Positions 36,033 through 45,946 are shown, counted from the first letter of the stretch. The stretch is DNA of 64,000 nt from Paenibacillus oceani (GCF_014705615.1 NZ_JACXJA010000014.1:62001-126000); one strand, 5' to 3'. The notes: a model not told the origin generated them from the sequence alone. Program-made: numbers and translations.

Positions 36033-37310
36033 GTGGAAGAGAACAGAGCGCGAGTTAAACAATTGGCGCCAAATTTTGTTAAAGTATTTGAATCGCCTGA
36101 TCCGGAAAGCGTTTTCGCATACAGCCCGGGACTGACTGTATTGCCGGGCGGGCGTATCGTCGCTACGATGGATTTGGGCGGACCGGGCGTTGGCTGCCTT
36201 CCGGGGGCAAAGCTGGATGCGGAAAGCGGACAGCCATGGCGTGGAAAGCTGTATACGTCCGACGACGGGGGAGGCACCTGGGTTCACCGCACGGACTTTC
36301 CATTTGTATTCGCCCGTCCGTTCGTGGCCGGAGAACGGCTGTACGTCCTCGGACAGGATGGGGACCTGTTTATTATGTATTCGGAGGACGGAGGCGATTC
36401 TTGGAGCGAGCCCGTTCGGCTGACGAAGGGGCAGAGCTGGCACCAGGCCCCTTCCAACATTCACTTTGCCAAAGGACACGTATATCTGGTCATGGAGAAG
36501 TACATCTATGATGACCTGAAAGGCTGGCGGGTCAATGTGATGGCTCCAGTATTGATGAGAGCGAGCGTAACCGCCGACCTTGCCGACCCGGATAGCTGGA
36601 CGTTTGCCTCCGAGCTCGCCTTTCGGGATGTCGTATCGGAATCGGAATTGGATTATTTCGGCGTTCCGTTTTTCCCGACGGACCCTGGCGGTCGCCTGAT
36701 GCTTGCCCCGCGAAGGGACATGAACGCGATCGGCTGGCTGGAGACGAATGTCGTGCAGTTTACCGACGAAAACCATTATTTTTACGACCCGACCGGACGT
36801 ACGTTCCATCTCTGGATGCGGGCGCATACCGGAGGAACCGGGTATGCAGCGATTGCGAAGGCGGTAGAGCAGGATGACGGAACGATCGTCACGATGACGG
36901 AGAAGGCGCCGTCCGGCAAAACAATGCTGTACGTTCCATGTCCGGGTGGGCAAATGAAATTTCATATTTTGTATGACGAGCAGACGAGACTGTATTGGCT
37001 GCTGAGCTCCCAAGCAACGGACAGCATGACACGGGTGGAGAAGCTGCCGCCGGATCGCTTCAATTTGCCCAACAACGAACGGCATCGGCTTCAACTGCAT
37101 TTCTCTACAAATTGTATCGATTGGTGCTTCGCCGGACTCATCGCGATGACGGATTCCCCGAAGGAAGCTCGACATTACGCGAGTATGGCGATCAACGGCG
37201 ACGACCTGTACGTGCTGAGCCGCTCCGGCGATGAAAGGGCTCCGGATTCGCATAACGGCAACTTCATTTCGTTCCATATCGTGAAGCAGTTTCGCGGGCT
37301 TGTTTATTAA
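36033..37310 (+). CDS. BNR/Asp-box beta-propeller protein, copy 1
   Basis: 425 aa, no signal peptide, so probably cytoplasmic. Asp-boxes SDDGGGTW and SEDGGDSW mark a sialidase-like propeller. The Arg of the sialidase F/YRIP motif is not evident near the N-terminus, so plain sialidase activity is doubtful; a propeller glycosidase or lyase is possible. GTG 36033 is chosen because GGAGGA lies 9 nt upstream and the start then aligns with the paralogue at 48937 (well over half identical by eye). TATAAT at 35879-35884 may be its -10. The next gene is a sugar-binding lipoprotein. Confidence 0.75.
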   Translation: MEENRARVKQLAPNFVKVFESPDPESVFAYSPGLTVLPGGRIVATMDLGGPGVGCLPGAKLDAESGQPWRGKLYTSDDGGGTWVHRTDFPFVFARPFVAGERLYVLGQDGDLFIMYSEDGGDSWSEPVRLTKGQSWHQAPSNIHFAKGHVYLVMEKYIYDDLKGWRVNVMAPVLMRASVTADLADPDSWTFASELAFRDVVSESELDYFGVPFFPTDPGGRLMLAPRRDMNAIGWLETNVVQFTDENHYFYDPTGRTFHLWMRAHTGGTGYAAIAKAVEQDDGTIVTMTEKAPSGKTMLYVPCPGGQMKFHILYDEQTRLYWLLSSQATDSMTRVEKLPPDRFNLPNNERHRLQLHFSTNCIDWCFAGLIAMTDSPKEARHYASMAINGDDLYVLSRSGDERAPDSHNGNFISFHIVKQFRGLVY

Positions 37311-37335
37311 AATAGCTTTCGAGGAGGATTCCGTT

Positions 37336-38640
37336 GTGAAAAAACGTATAGCAACCGCATTGATTTCCGTATTGGCCTGCACGCTTGCCGCCGGGTGCGG
37401 AGGCAGTCCGGCGCCGTCGGAGGAGAAACTGCCTCCGGCCGCCACGAGTACTCCTGAGGTTCCGGCGAAGCCAGTCACGTTGAAGTTGTTTATAGCGCCG
37501 GCGGTCCCGGAGGAGTATTACGAGAAACGGATCGCGGAACCGATTCGCAGTAAGTTTCCTCATATTACGCTGGAGCGTATCGCGCGCGGACCGAAGCTTG
37601 CCGAGCTCCTTGCCTCGGGTAATGCGCCGGACATCATATTCGACGGGCTGACCAACCTGACCCCGACGCTTGAGCTCGACATTCCGCTAAGTCTGGATGA
37701 TCTGGTCAAGAAGCACAAGTTCGATCTGTCCAAAATCGATCCGGGGGTACTCAAGGAAATTCGCTCGTATTCCAAAAACGGGGAATTGGTCGCTTGGCCG
37801 CAGATGACATACTTGTGGGCGCTGCATTACAACAAGGATATCTTCGATCTGTTCGGCATCCCTTATCCCAAGGAGGGCAGCACGTGGGAGGACTTGTCGG
37901 AATTGGCGGTCAAGCTGTCACGGACGCATGAGGGGATCGAATATCGCGGTTTCAGTCCGAGCACCGCCCATAATCGGCTGCAAACCCAGCTCTCCGCCCC
38001 ATATGTCGATCCGAGGACGGAGAAATCTGTCATCGGGGCGAATGCGGGTTGGAGGAAATTGTTCCAGTTTTACAAGGATGTTTATTCGATACCGGGCAAC
38101 TATCCGGCGGGCTCCAAATACAATGACGCGGGGAAAGCGTTCAACGTCGACAAAAAAATGGCGATGTACCCGAATTTGCTCACCCTCCCCGATCCTGCGA
38201 AAGGCATGAATATGGGACTGACGACGTACCCGTTTTTCAAGGATAAGCCGTGGGTCGGTCCGTCCGGGTTCATGGAAGTGATGGTCGTCTCCAAGACGAG
38301 CAAAAACCCGGATGTGGCGTTTCAGGTCGTAGCCCATCTTACCTCGGACGAGGTGCAGATCAACAATGCGAAGCTGGGAAGCATTCCTGTCGTGACTAAT
38401 CCCGACGCGATTAAAAATTTGTATGCCGGGAATCCGCTCGCGAAAGGAATCGACTTTGCCCCGTTCTTCAAGCTGAAGCCCGCGGAATCGTACGGCAAAA
38501 CGATACACGATGCGGCCGGCAGCAAAGCGATTATTAAATATTTGCAGGAATATATCGCTGGGAGCATCGATTTGAACACGGCGTTGAACAAGGCGGACGA
38601 GGAATTGAATATGAGCGTCGACGAACAGAAAAATAAATAA
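37336..38640 (+). CDS. Extracellular solute-binding lipoprotein, copy 1
   Basis: 434 aa from GTG 37336 (GAGGAGG 9 nt upstream). Lipobox LAAGC at ~residue 20, a Pro/Ser/Thr linker, then a family 1 binding fold (APDIIFDGLTNL, LHYNKDIFDLFGIPYPKEG). No permease or ATPase is next to it. Related to the protein at 50255, which also follows a BNR gene. It probably feeds a CUT1 permease pair encoded elsewhere, perhaps that at 16131-17978. Confidence 0.88.
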   Translation: MKKRIATALISVLACTLAAGCGGSPAPSEEKLPPAATSTPEVPAKPVTLKLFIAPAVPEEYYEKRIAEPIRSKFPHITLERIARGPKLAELLASGNAPDIIFDGLTNLTPTLELDIPLSLDDLVKKHKFDLSKIDPGVLKEIRSYSKNGELVAWPQMTYLWALHYNKDIFDLFGIPYPKEGSTWEDLSELAVKLSRTHEGIEYRGFSPSTAHNRLQTQLSAPYVDPRTEKSVIGANAGWRKLFQFYKDVYSIPGNYPAGSKYNDAGKAFNVDKKMAMYPNLLTLPDPAKGMNMGLTTYPFFKDKPWVGPSGFMEVMVVSKTSKNPDVAFQVVAHLTSDEVQINNAKLGSIPVVTNPDAIKNLYAGNPLAKGIDFAPFFKLKPAESYGKTIHDAAGSKAIIKYLQEYIAGSIDLNTALNKADEELNMSVDEQKNK

Positions 38641-38674
38641 GCGGGACTGGGCCGACGGAGGGATGAGTGCGAGA

Positions 38675-39739
38675 ATGCAGGTTCATGAAGAGGCATACGG
38701 GCGATATGCCCGATTGTTGGATAAACCGCTGACCGCCGCAATCGAGGAAGGATTGACGCCCTGCATGACTGTCGCAGTTGTAAAGGACGGCCGGCTCGTA
38801 TACCGCTATGCGCACGGCCGTCCGACGCTGCACCCCGACGACCGCCGGTTCGTCGGAGCGGACACCGCTTTTAATGTCGGCTCAATTACGAAAATCGTAA
38901 CGTCGGCTCTGGCCGTCAAACTGATGGAAGCGGGCGTATGGTCGATGAACGACCCGGTTCGGCAGCACGTGCCGGAATATCCGTTCGCCGATGCGACTGT
39001 CGGACATCTGCTCACGCACAGCGCCGGGCACAAGAAGCAGCCGATTGCAAATCCGGCCCGCGGGGAAATGGAGACGTTCCTGAAGGGCGTCTACGAATCG
39101 CAGGAGCGCGAAGCGGCGCCCGGCGAACGTGCGGTATACGACACGGTCAACCACGAAATCGTGATGGATATGATTCAGCGGATCTCGGGACAACCGATCG
39201 AGCACAATGCGAGAGCCCTGCTGTTCAATCCCCTTGGAATGAAGCGTACGAGCTACGACAGTGCAATTTATGCGAACGGGGAATACGTGCTGCCCTGTTC
39301 TCTGGACAATAGGTCGGAGGAAGCGATGTTCGACCGGCGTGCTCCTCGTGGAGGAACTGGACTGCACTCCACCGCCGAAGACTTGGCGAAGTTCGCTTCC
39401 CTCTTTCTGTCCAAAGGACGTTGCGGCGATCGCGTCATCTTTTCGGAAGCGGCCGTCGATTTTATGCTTCGCGAATCGACAGACGGGAAATTCTCGAAAA
39501 CGCCGGTTATGTTTATAAAAACCGAACGTGATGCGTACGGCTGCTTCGCAGACCTGAATTCGCCGAGTGCGGTAGGCCATCCCGGCTTCAGCGGCTGCAT
39601 GATGATGGTCGATCCGGTCTATAGCGTCGCTGCGGCGATCGTCACGAATAGTCAACGGCTTCATCGTCACTGGAGAAACTACAAGCGGTTAATGAACCTG
39701 ATTATGGGCGCCTCGACTTCGATGAATTTGATCAAATGA
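38675..39739 (+). CDS. Serine hydrolase of the beta-lactamase (class C/EstB) family
   Basis: 354 aa. The SxxK motif is SITK (nt 38882-38893), a Tyr-x-Asn-like YDTVNHE follows, and GHPGFSG supplies the third motif. No signal peptide, so an intracellular esterase or amidohydrolase rather than a beta-lactamase is likely; in this island it may remove ester groups from imported oligosaccharides. ATG 38675 has GGAGGG 12 nt upstream; ATG 38663 (four codons earlier) abuts that sequence and is the alternative. Confidence 0.85.
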   Translation: MQVHEEAYGRYARLLDKPLTAAIEEGLTPCMTVAVVKDGRLVYRYAHGRPTLHPDDRRFVGADTAFNVGSITKIVTSALAVKLMEAGVWSMNDPVRQHVPEYPFADATVGHLLTHSAGHKKQPIANPARGEMETFLKGVYESQEREAAPGERAVYDTVNHEIVMDMIQRISGQPIEHNARALLFNPLGMKRTSYDSAIYANGEYVLPCSLDNRSEEAMFDRRAPRGGTGLHSTAEDLAKFASLFLSKGRCGDRVIFSEAAVDFMLRESTDGKFSKTPVMFIKTERDAYGCFADLNSPSAVGHPGFSGCMMMVDPVYSVAAAIVTNSQRLHRHWRNYKRLMNLIMGASTSMNLIK

Positions 39740-39742
39740 AGA

Positions 39743-39787
39743 AAACCTCCGGAACGCCGTTCATGGCGCAGGCCGGAGGTTTCTTTT
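39743..39787. terminator. Bidirectional terminator between convergent genes
   Basis: 10-bp stem AAACCTCCGG / CCGGAGGTTT with T-rich tails on both strands, between the serine hydrolase (+) and the rhamnosidase (-). Confidence 0.85.
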
Positions 39788-39833
39788 CATCCGCGGGCGA
39801 TAGGAAGGCGGGCGGCAAATGGGAGTGTCCAAC

Positions 39834-42521
39834 TCAGGCCGGGCCGTAAGCAAATCGGTAGCGGCCCGAGCCAAGCGTCAGGCGGACGCCATCTTGCTCC
39901 TGCTCGGCCGGTTCGAGGCCGACCGTCTCCGTATTGGTGAACGGACGGCCGTCAGCCTCCAGAAGGCGCAAGGAAGCACCCGGCAAAAAGACTTCCGCCG
40001 TCGTATTGGGCGGAATGACGACATCGATCCTCATATATCCGTCCTCGTTCCGTTCCCAGCCACAGCCGATTTCTCCGTACATCGATTCGTAGGTGGCGCG
40101 CGCGTAGCGAAAGCCTTCCGCGGGACGGGGATGGATGCGGATTCGCTTGAAGCCGGCTTCCACGTCGTCGGTATCGATGCCGGCCAGCATCCGGTACAGC
40201 CATTCGCCGATGGCCCCGTATGCATAATGGTTGTACGAATTCATCTCCGGACTCCATAACGCCCCGTCCGGCCGTATGCCGTCCCAATGCTCCCAGATCG
40301 TCGTCGCGCCTTGCAGAACGGAGTAGAGCCAAGACGGATATTCCTGTTGGAGCACGAGCCGGGCCGCCGTCTCATGATGGCCGTTCTGGGACAAGGCGAT
40401 GCACAAATACGGAGTACCGACGAAGCCGGTCGTCAGCTTATAGCCGTTGTCGGCGACCATTCGGTTCAGCGCATCCGCAACCCTGCGTCGGGTCTCGCCC
40501 TCTACAAGCCCGAACGCAAGCGCCAAGGCGTGCGCCGTCTGGGTCGGCGAACAGATTCGTCCGTTCGGCGAGACGAATTCGTTGCGGAATTCGGCGACAA
40601 TGCAGCGATGTTGCTCCGCGTATCGCAGTGAGTCCGCCTCACGGCCGAGGACGGCCGCCGCCTTCGCGACAAGACGGACGGAATAGGCGTAAAAGGCAGT
40701 GGCGATCAAGTCGCTCGCAGTCGCTCCTATATAGCTGCCTTCCTTGGCATCCATGCCGAGCCAATCGCCGAAATGGGCTCCGGTATTCCACAGCAGCTCG
40801 TTGTCGCCTTGGACGCGTATATATTCGACCCATGCCTTCATACTCTCATACTGGCGCTCCAGTATACGTTTGTCCCCATAGCACAAGTAGACGGTCCACG
40901 GACACACGGTGGCCGCATCGCCCCAAGCGGCCGAGGAGCGGGGAGCTTTCGTCAGCACGTCGGGAATAACGGCGGGTACACCGCCGTCGGGAAACTGATC
41001 GGCCGCAACATCGTTCAGCCATTTGCCGAAAAAAGAAGCGACATTCATATTGAACGATGCGGTGCGGATAAACACCTGGGCGTCTCCTGTCCAGCCGAGT
41101 CGCTCGTCCCGCTGCGGACAATCGGTCGGCACATCGAGGAAATTGCCGCGTTGCCCCCAGATGATATTGCGTTGCAGTTTGTCGACGAGCGGCTCGGAGC
41201 ATTCGAAGCGGCCGGTCTGCTCCATGTCCGAATGGATAACTCTGCCCAGAAAATGCTCTGTGGCAGGCTCGCCCGGATAGTTGTCGATCTGCACATAACG
41301 AAAGCCTTGAAACGTAAAGTGGGGTTCGTACGTTTCCGGCTCCCCGCCGCCCTTGCAAATATACACGTTCGTTTGTTTGGCCGTACGCAAATTGTCGGTG
41401 TACAGATTGCCGTCCTTGTCGAGAATTTCCGCATGGCGGAGAATGATTTGATGTCCGGCTTCGCCTCGTACCGTCATGCGGACCCAACCGACCATATTTT
41501 GTCCCATATCGAGCACGGTTTCACCCTTAGGCGTATGGAATACGGCGATCGGATGAATATTCTGCACAATACGAACAGGCTCGCTTTCCTGGGCGACCAG
41601 CATGTTCTTGCCGTGCGCTATGCACTCGCACATACGCCAGCGTCCGTCGACCTTAAAATTTGCCGTAGACCATCCGGCTTGTTCCAGCCGAGCGTCATAC
41701 GTTTCGCCGTGATAAATCTCCGACTGTACAATCGGCCCGGTCGAGCATGACCAGGAGGAGTCGGTCGTCACCATTTGCTCGGAGCCGTCCTCGTACTTAA
41801 GATGCAACTGGGCTAGAGCCGCTCTCCGGTTTCCATAATAATTGCGCTGATATTGCCGCCCTCCTAGCCAGCCGATATTGCCCTTGTACCAGCCATCACC
41901 GAGGACGATTCCGAGCGCGTTAGTTTGCTCCTCCAACAGGTCGGTGACGTCGTAAGCTTGCACTTGCAGCCGGCTGCGATAGCTCGTCCATCCCGGCGAG
42001 AACAGCGAATCGCCGACGCGCTTGCCGTTCAAGTGCAGCTCGTACAGTCCGAGGGCGGTGGCGTATACGGTGGCTCGCACGGGTCGCCCCTTCGGGATGA
42101 AGGTTGTACGCAAATAGTCGGCGGGGAGGGCTTCCTCCCTAAGAAGCGGCGGGGATATCCAGGAGGCCGACCATTCGCTCGTATCGAGCAGGCCCGTCTC
42201 CCAATAGGCGACATCGCTCCAATCGGACGGGATATCGGCTCTGTCCCATACGCGAACGCGATAATAGTAACGCGTTCGCGACTTCAAGGCCGGCCCGCCA
42301 TATTCGACGTGGATGGAACGATCGGACAGCGTCTTGCCGGAATCCCACAGCGGAGCGGAGAAGGTACTGTCCTCCTCGGCCACTTGTATACGATATGCCT
42401 GTTGGGCGACGTTCCGGCGTTCGGAGCGGATTTTCCAGCTTAAGCGCGGGATGGGGGTGCCCAATCCAAGCGGGTTCTGTTTATACTCCGTCTTCAGTTG
42501 GACGACAGCAAGCGATTCCAT
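39834..42521 (-). CDS. Alpha-L-rhamnosidase, GH78
   Basis: 895 aa, cytoplasmic (no signal peptide). Domain order is the GH78 one: N-terminal Fn3-like domain (~10-110), jelly-roll rhamnosidase domains (~130-340), the (alpha/alpha)6 catalytic barrel (~350-760) and a C-terminal beta-sandwich. The catalytic signature TDCPQRDERLGWTGD holds E473. It removes terminal alpha-L-rhamnose from oligosaccharides. ATG 42521 is preceded by AGAGGTG at 8 nt; GTG 42530 is too close to it. A TATACT -10 lies ~35 nt upstream. Confidence 0.93.
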   Translation of the reverse strand: MESLAVVQLKTEYKQNPLGLGTPIPRLSWKIRSERRNVAQQAYRIQVAEEDSTFSAPLWDSGKTLSDRSIHVEYGGPALKSRTRYYYRVRVWDRADIPSDWSDVAYWETGLLDTSEWSASWISPPLLREEALPADYLRTTFIPKGRPVRATVYATALGLYELHLNGKRVGDSLFSPGWTSYRSRLQVQAYDVTDLLEEQTNALGIVLGDGWYKGNIGWLGGRQYQRNYYGNRRAALAQLHLKYEDGSEQMVTTDSSWSCSTGPIVQSEIYHGETYDARLEQAGWSTANFKVDGRWRMCECIAHGKNMLVAQESEPVRIVQNIHPIAVFHTPKGETVLDMGQNMVGWVRMTVRGEAGHQIILRHAEILDKDGNLYTDNLRTAKQTNVYICKGGGEPETYEPHFTFQGFRYVQIDNYPGEPATEHFLGRVIHSDMEQTGRFECSEPLVDKLQRNIIWGQRGNFLDVPTDCPQRDERLGWTGDAQVFIRTASFNMNVASFFGKWLNDVAADQFPDGGVPAVIPDVLTKAPRSSAAWGDAATVCPWTVYLCYGDKRILERQYESMKAWVEYIRVQGDNELLWNTGAHFGDWLGMDAKEGSYIGATASDLIATAFYAYSVRLVAKAAAVLGREADSLRYAEQHRCIVAEFRNEFVSPNGRICSPTQTAHALALAFGLVEGETRRRVADALNRMVADNGYKLTTGFVGTPYLCIALSQNGHHETAARLVLQQEYPSWLYSVLQGATTIWEHWDGIRPDGALWSPEMNSYNHYAYGAIGEWLYRMLAGIDTDDVEAGFKRIRIHPRPAEGFRYARATYESMYGEIGCGWERNEDGYMRIDVVIPPNTTAEVFLPGASLRLLEADGRPFTNTETVGLEPAEQEQDGVRLTLGSGRYRFAYGPA

Positions 42522-42668
42522 GAGCAGCACACCTCTTATCTGATTTTTCCTCAGTATAGTACGGGGGCCAACTCGAAATCGAGGCGGGATTGGACATTAT
42601 TGCAGGCAGATAGGGACATGTCGCGCTTCCGGTCAGTCTGTACACTTTATTCATCACACAAATTGCTA

Positions 42669-42730
42669 GTCATTTTACGACTATAAAAAAGTCATTTTAC
42701 CCCTATATAAAATAAGATCGTCTATTTTAC
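42669..42730. promoter_or_regulatory. Direct repeats GTCATTTTAC upstream of the tailspike-like gene
   Basis: GTCATTTTAC at 42669-42678 and 42691-42700 (22 bp apart), then GTCTATTTTAC at 42720-42730. Two turns of helix between copies on the same face fits AraC-family binding; an AraC gene lies at 45947. TATATAAAAT lies between repeats 2 and 3. The 317-bp gap between the divergent genes is otherwise featureless. Confidence 0.45.
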
Positions 42731-42742
42731 AATGGAGAGAAT

Positions 42743-42756
42743 TGCATACGCTTACA
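42743..42756 (+). promoter_or_regulatory. cre-like catabolite site
   Basis: TGCATACGCTTACA fits the cre consensus at 12 of 14 positions, 83 bp before the start of the tailspike-like gene. Confidence 0.35.
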
Positions 42757-42838
42757 TTATAGTTTAGTACCAATCGACGATTGGCGGCAATCGGTAGCTA
42801 TCGGTGCCGTACATCCATTTATCGGGAGGCAGGATTAC

Positions 42839-44710
42839 ATGCATAATGGAGACGATTTAGGTATTAGCCGACGCAAGCTGCTGAAAAACATCGGTATCGC
42901 CGGTACGGCCGTAGCTGTCGGGACTATGCTTTCGCAAACGGGCGGTTCCACCGCGGAGTCGAAAGGAAAGAAAAAGACGACCGAGAGCGACTCGACGGGT
43001 GCGTGTGGGTGCGTGGCGCTGACCACCGATATGATCAGCGACTCGTATCCCGGCGTATCGGCCGGGGGGATGCTCGAGACCGGCGGCTTCTATACGGCCG
43101 GGATCGGCGGCGCGAAGTGGATGAAAACCGCCGATACAAGCGCACCTTCGCAGACGCCCGGACAACGCGGCTCGGCGACATTGACCGATGCCGACGGGGT
43201 CATATGGCAGTATGTGCCGAACACGATCGGCGAAGTGTACTTTGACGATCTTGGTGCGAAAGCCGATTATGACGCTGTCGCCAAGACGGGTACGGATAAT
43301 TCTCCGGTATTGAAAGCTTGCATAGCCTACGCCGGTGCTGGTATCATTCGGATATCGCGAGGATTATACGGTTTTTCTACTGCCCAATCGATTGTCTTCA
43401 ACAACCCCGTGATCGTCAAAGGAACGGGGCGAAGGTTCGGCAGCCGATTCTATTTTTTCGGTACGGGCCCCAAGTGGGTAAAGACACAAAGAAAGCATCC
43501 GGATGACGGAACGGATGATCCGATCTCGACGGCATTTTCCGTCGAAAGCGCCAATGTGCATTTGGAAGACCTGTACATCGCCAATGCTTTCTCGGGTACG
43601 GATCCGGCCGGTGACTACGGCTCGGACTGGGATGTAGGCATTTTTATCCGCTCGAAGTCGTTTTTCACCGCAACGCGCGTCAGGGTGGAAGGGTATTGGC
43701 GCTTGGCCGGGACGATGTATGATGTCACCCAGGAGAGGGGCAACTGCGACGGCAGCACGCTGCATGATTACTGGTCGTCCGGATTTTGGGGACTGCTCGT
43801 ATACGGACCGTTGCCCAAAACGGGTACGGATTCGATCGTCTCCGGCGACTTGCGCGGCGCCGGCGGATTTTCGGACTTTTACATCTATGGAAGCTCCCGC
43901 TTTTTCGATATGAATCATCATCGCGGCTCACGCATGTCGGACACCGACGGCGGCGCTTTCAAAATCGACGGGAACATAAATACGCCTGCAAAATCGATCC
44001 AGGGACATCATTTTCACGGCACCCGGTTCGCCAGCTCCTCCCCCTACTCGATCCGGGTCGGCGCAAGCAGCAGAGACTATTTCGTCCAGTGCCATATCGA
44101 AAGATTTACCGGGAGGTATAAGGCCGACGGGGTTACGCCGGCAAACGATACGCATATCGAGATTTCGGCGGATGCCCGCCATACGAAGTTCGACAAGACC
44201 GTCTGGTACAACCAGGGCACCAACGTGTTCGTGGGAAACGATTTGGAGTTCCGAATGTGCGTAGAAGGGTTCAGCTCGGGACAAAAGCCGTATTATCATA
44301 CTCAGACTTTCGCGCCCCGCTTGTCGACCTCGACCGGCGGAGTGCTCCCCGATGGTCAGCATGCGATCCGGCAAGGGTATTGGCGGAAAGGGGAAGGGAT
44401 CATCACGTTCAGCATTCGGCTGCAGTTGAACGACATTACGGGCGCATCGGGCAATGTCTCCATCATCGGCTTGCCGGCGGCGATCATGAACAAAACGAAC
44501 GGACATGAATTCGTAAGTGTCATGACCTTGAATGTATCGCATGGCACTGGAACCGGCTCGATTCAAGGGTTGATCGGCCCGAATTCCGACAAAATCGATC
44601 TGTACTTGAACCGAAGCGGCGCCGGCAGCAGCAGGCTGACAGCTGCGGAGCTGCTGTCGTCGAGCTTTTTCCATGTAACCGGGACCTTGATGATCGAACC
44701 ATCGGTGTAG
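42839..44710 (+). CDS. Tat-exported tailspike/pectate-lyase-like protein 1
   Basis: 623 aa. Twin-arginine signal ISRRKLLKNIGIAGTAVAV at the N-terminus. Next is a tailspike entry motif (ETGGFYTAGIGGAKWM), then a right-handed beta-helix-like region (~130-470) of short irregular repeats, and a C-terminal domain (~500-623: RQGYWRKGEGIITFSIRLQL ... SSSFFHVTGTLMI) that resembles phage tail-fibre ends. No phage genes are nearby. Probably an exported polysaccharide depolymerase. GGGAGG lies ~10 nt before ATG 42839. Confidence 0.75.
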   Translation: MHNGDDLGISRRKLLKNIGIAGTAVAVGTMLSQTGGSTAESKGKKKTTESDSTGACGCVALTTDMISDSYPGVSAGGMLETGGFYTAGIGGAKWMKTADTSAPSQTPGQRGSATLTDADGVIWQYVPNTIGEVYFDDLGAKADYDAVAKTGTDNSPVLKACIAYAGAGIIRISRGLYGFSTAQSIVFNNPVIVKGTGRRFGSRFYFFGTGPKWVKTQRKHPDDGTDDPISTAFSVESANVHLEDLYIANAFSGTDPAGDYGSDWDVGIFIRSKSFFTATRVRVEGYWRLAGTMYDVTQERGNCDGSTLHDYWSSGFWGLLVYGPLPKTGTDSIVSGDLRGAGGFSDFYIYGSSRFFDMNHHRGSRMSDTDGGAFKIDGNINTPAKSIQGHHFHGTRFASSSPYSIRVGASSRDYFVQCHIERFTGRYKADGVTPANDTHIEISADARHTKFDKTVWYNQGTNVFVGNDLEFRMCVEGFSSGQKPYYHTQTFAPRLSTSTGGVLPDGQHAIRQGYWRKGEGIITFSIRLQLNDITGASGNVSIIGLPAAIMNKTNGHEFVSVMTLNVSHGTGTGSIQGLIGPNSDKIDLYLNRSGAGSSRLTAAELLSSSFFHVTGTLMIEPSV

Positions 44711-44771
44711 CAAACCGTTTTGAGTTTCATGAAGTGGCAGACTGGAAATACGTACCTTAGGAGGAAATGAA

Positions 44772-45848
44772 ATGTTCGTACCGTTTTGGCAGTGCAACGT
44801 TATGCGCGAAGAGTCGATCTTGCTCGTCTCCGAATCGGGTCGGCCGCCGGAAGCTCGACTGCTTTATGACCCGCTCGAAATCGACATCGTGCAAGACGCC
44901 TGTAAATCGACACAGTATGTGCGAGGGAAAGACTGGATTTGGGAGGACGGACGACTGAAGCTGACTCCCCATTCGCGTGCCGCCTGGCTGACCGAGGAGC
45001 GACTGCACCCGACCGAGTCGGACGAAGTCCGGAAATGGCCGAAATACGGCGGAGGTTATGCGCTGGCGGAGAGCCCCCCTTTTTTTCACCGTCATCAGTT
45101 GCTTGTCACTTATACGCATGGCGGGCAGCATCGGGATTGGCCGGTGCCTCGGCGTGCAGAGCATGAGCTGCCGCAATTGTTCCGGAAACTGGCGAACGGC
45201 GAACCGGTTCGCATCGCGCTGTACGGGGACAGCATATCGGCAGGCTCCGATGCGAGCGGTCCGCTTCGCGTGCCGCCTTATTCGCCCGGTTGGGGAGAGA
45301 GGTTTGCCGGTATGCTTCGCGAAGCGTACCCGGCGTCGTCGATCGAATGGATCAATGCTTCCAAGGGAGGGACCACCTCGGCATGGGGGGCAGCAAATGC
45401 GTCGAATCTGGTGGCCGTGCACAAGCCGGATTTGACGATTGTGGCGTTCGGGATGAACGACGGCACGAGTAAAGTGCCGCCCGACGTTTTTCGGAACCAA
45501 ACGAGCCTTATTATGAAGGAAGTGAAGCGGCTGCAGCCGTCGGCGGAATTCGCGTTGATCGCCACCTCTCTGCCGAATCCCGAGCTGACGATCGCGTCTG
45601 AGGGTGAGCATCGAAGCTACCGGGACGTTATTCGGTCCTTGACCGGACCGGGAGTCGTGATGGCGGATATGACGACGATGCACGAGCGGTTGCTCCAGTA
45701 CAAGCAGTACCGTGATATGACCGGCAACAATATTAACCATCCCAACGATTTCCTGGCCGGCGTATATTCCGATTTTGTCGGCTCGTTGTTTTTATCCGCG
45801 CCGGCGCTAAGCAGTAAGGGATCATCAGGAGTGGGAGTTGAAGGGTGA
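44772..45848 (+). CDS. SGNH/GDSL hydrolase
   Basis: 358 aa, no signal peptide. A ~140-residue N-terminal beta domain of unknown function precedes the SGNH fold: block I YGDSISAG with nucleophile S154, Gly in NASKGGTTS, Asn in FGMNDG, and the terminal NHPNDF with His. Likely removes O-acyl (acetyl) groups from oligosaccharides. TAGGAGGAA precedes ATG 44772. It sits 61 nt after the tailspike gene. Confidence 0.85.
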   Translation: MFVPFWQCNVMREESILLVSESGRPPEARLLYDPLEIDIVQDACKSTQYVRGKDWIWEDGRLKLTPHSRAAWLTEERLHPTESDEVRKWPKYGGGYALAESPPFFHRHQLLVTYTHGGQHRDWPVPRRAEHELPQLFRKLANGEPVRIALYGDSISAGSDASGPLRVPPYSPGWGERFAGMLREAYPASSIEWINASKGGTTSAWGAANASNLVAVHKPDLTIVAFGMNDGTSKVPPDVFRNQTSLIMKEVKRLQPSAEFALIATSLPNPELTIASEGEHRSYRDVIRSLTGPGVVMADMTTMHERLLQYKQYRDMTGNNINHPNDFLAGVYSDFVGSLFLSAPALSSKGSSGVGVEG

Positions 45849-45867
45849 TTGCAAGGGGGAATGGAGG

Positions 45868-45897
45868 TTGAGCCTGACATCGAGATACGGATATAAT
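45868..45897 (+). promoter_or_regulatory. Sigma-A-type promoter of the AraC regulator gene
   Basis: TTGAGC (45868-45873), 18-bp spacer, perfect TATAAT (45892-45897). It overlaps the first ATG of the regulator frame (45896), which argues for the downstream GTG start. Confidence 0.6.
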
Positions 45898-45946
45898 GAC
45901 CTTGTGGATTGAAAAAACACGAGATCTGTTTGGGAGGTACGGGAAT

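Noticed and set aside
38675-39739. Antibiotic resistance beta-lactamase
   Set aside because: No signal peptide, class C-like motifs of the esterase type and a carbohydrate gene context.
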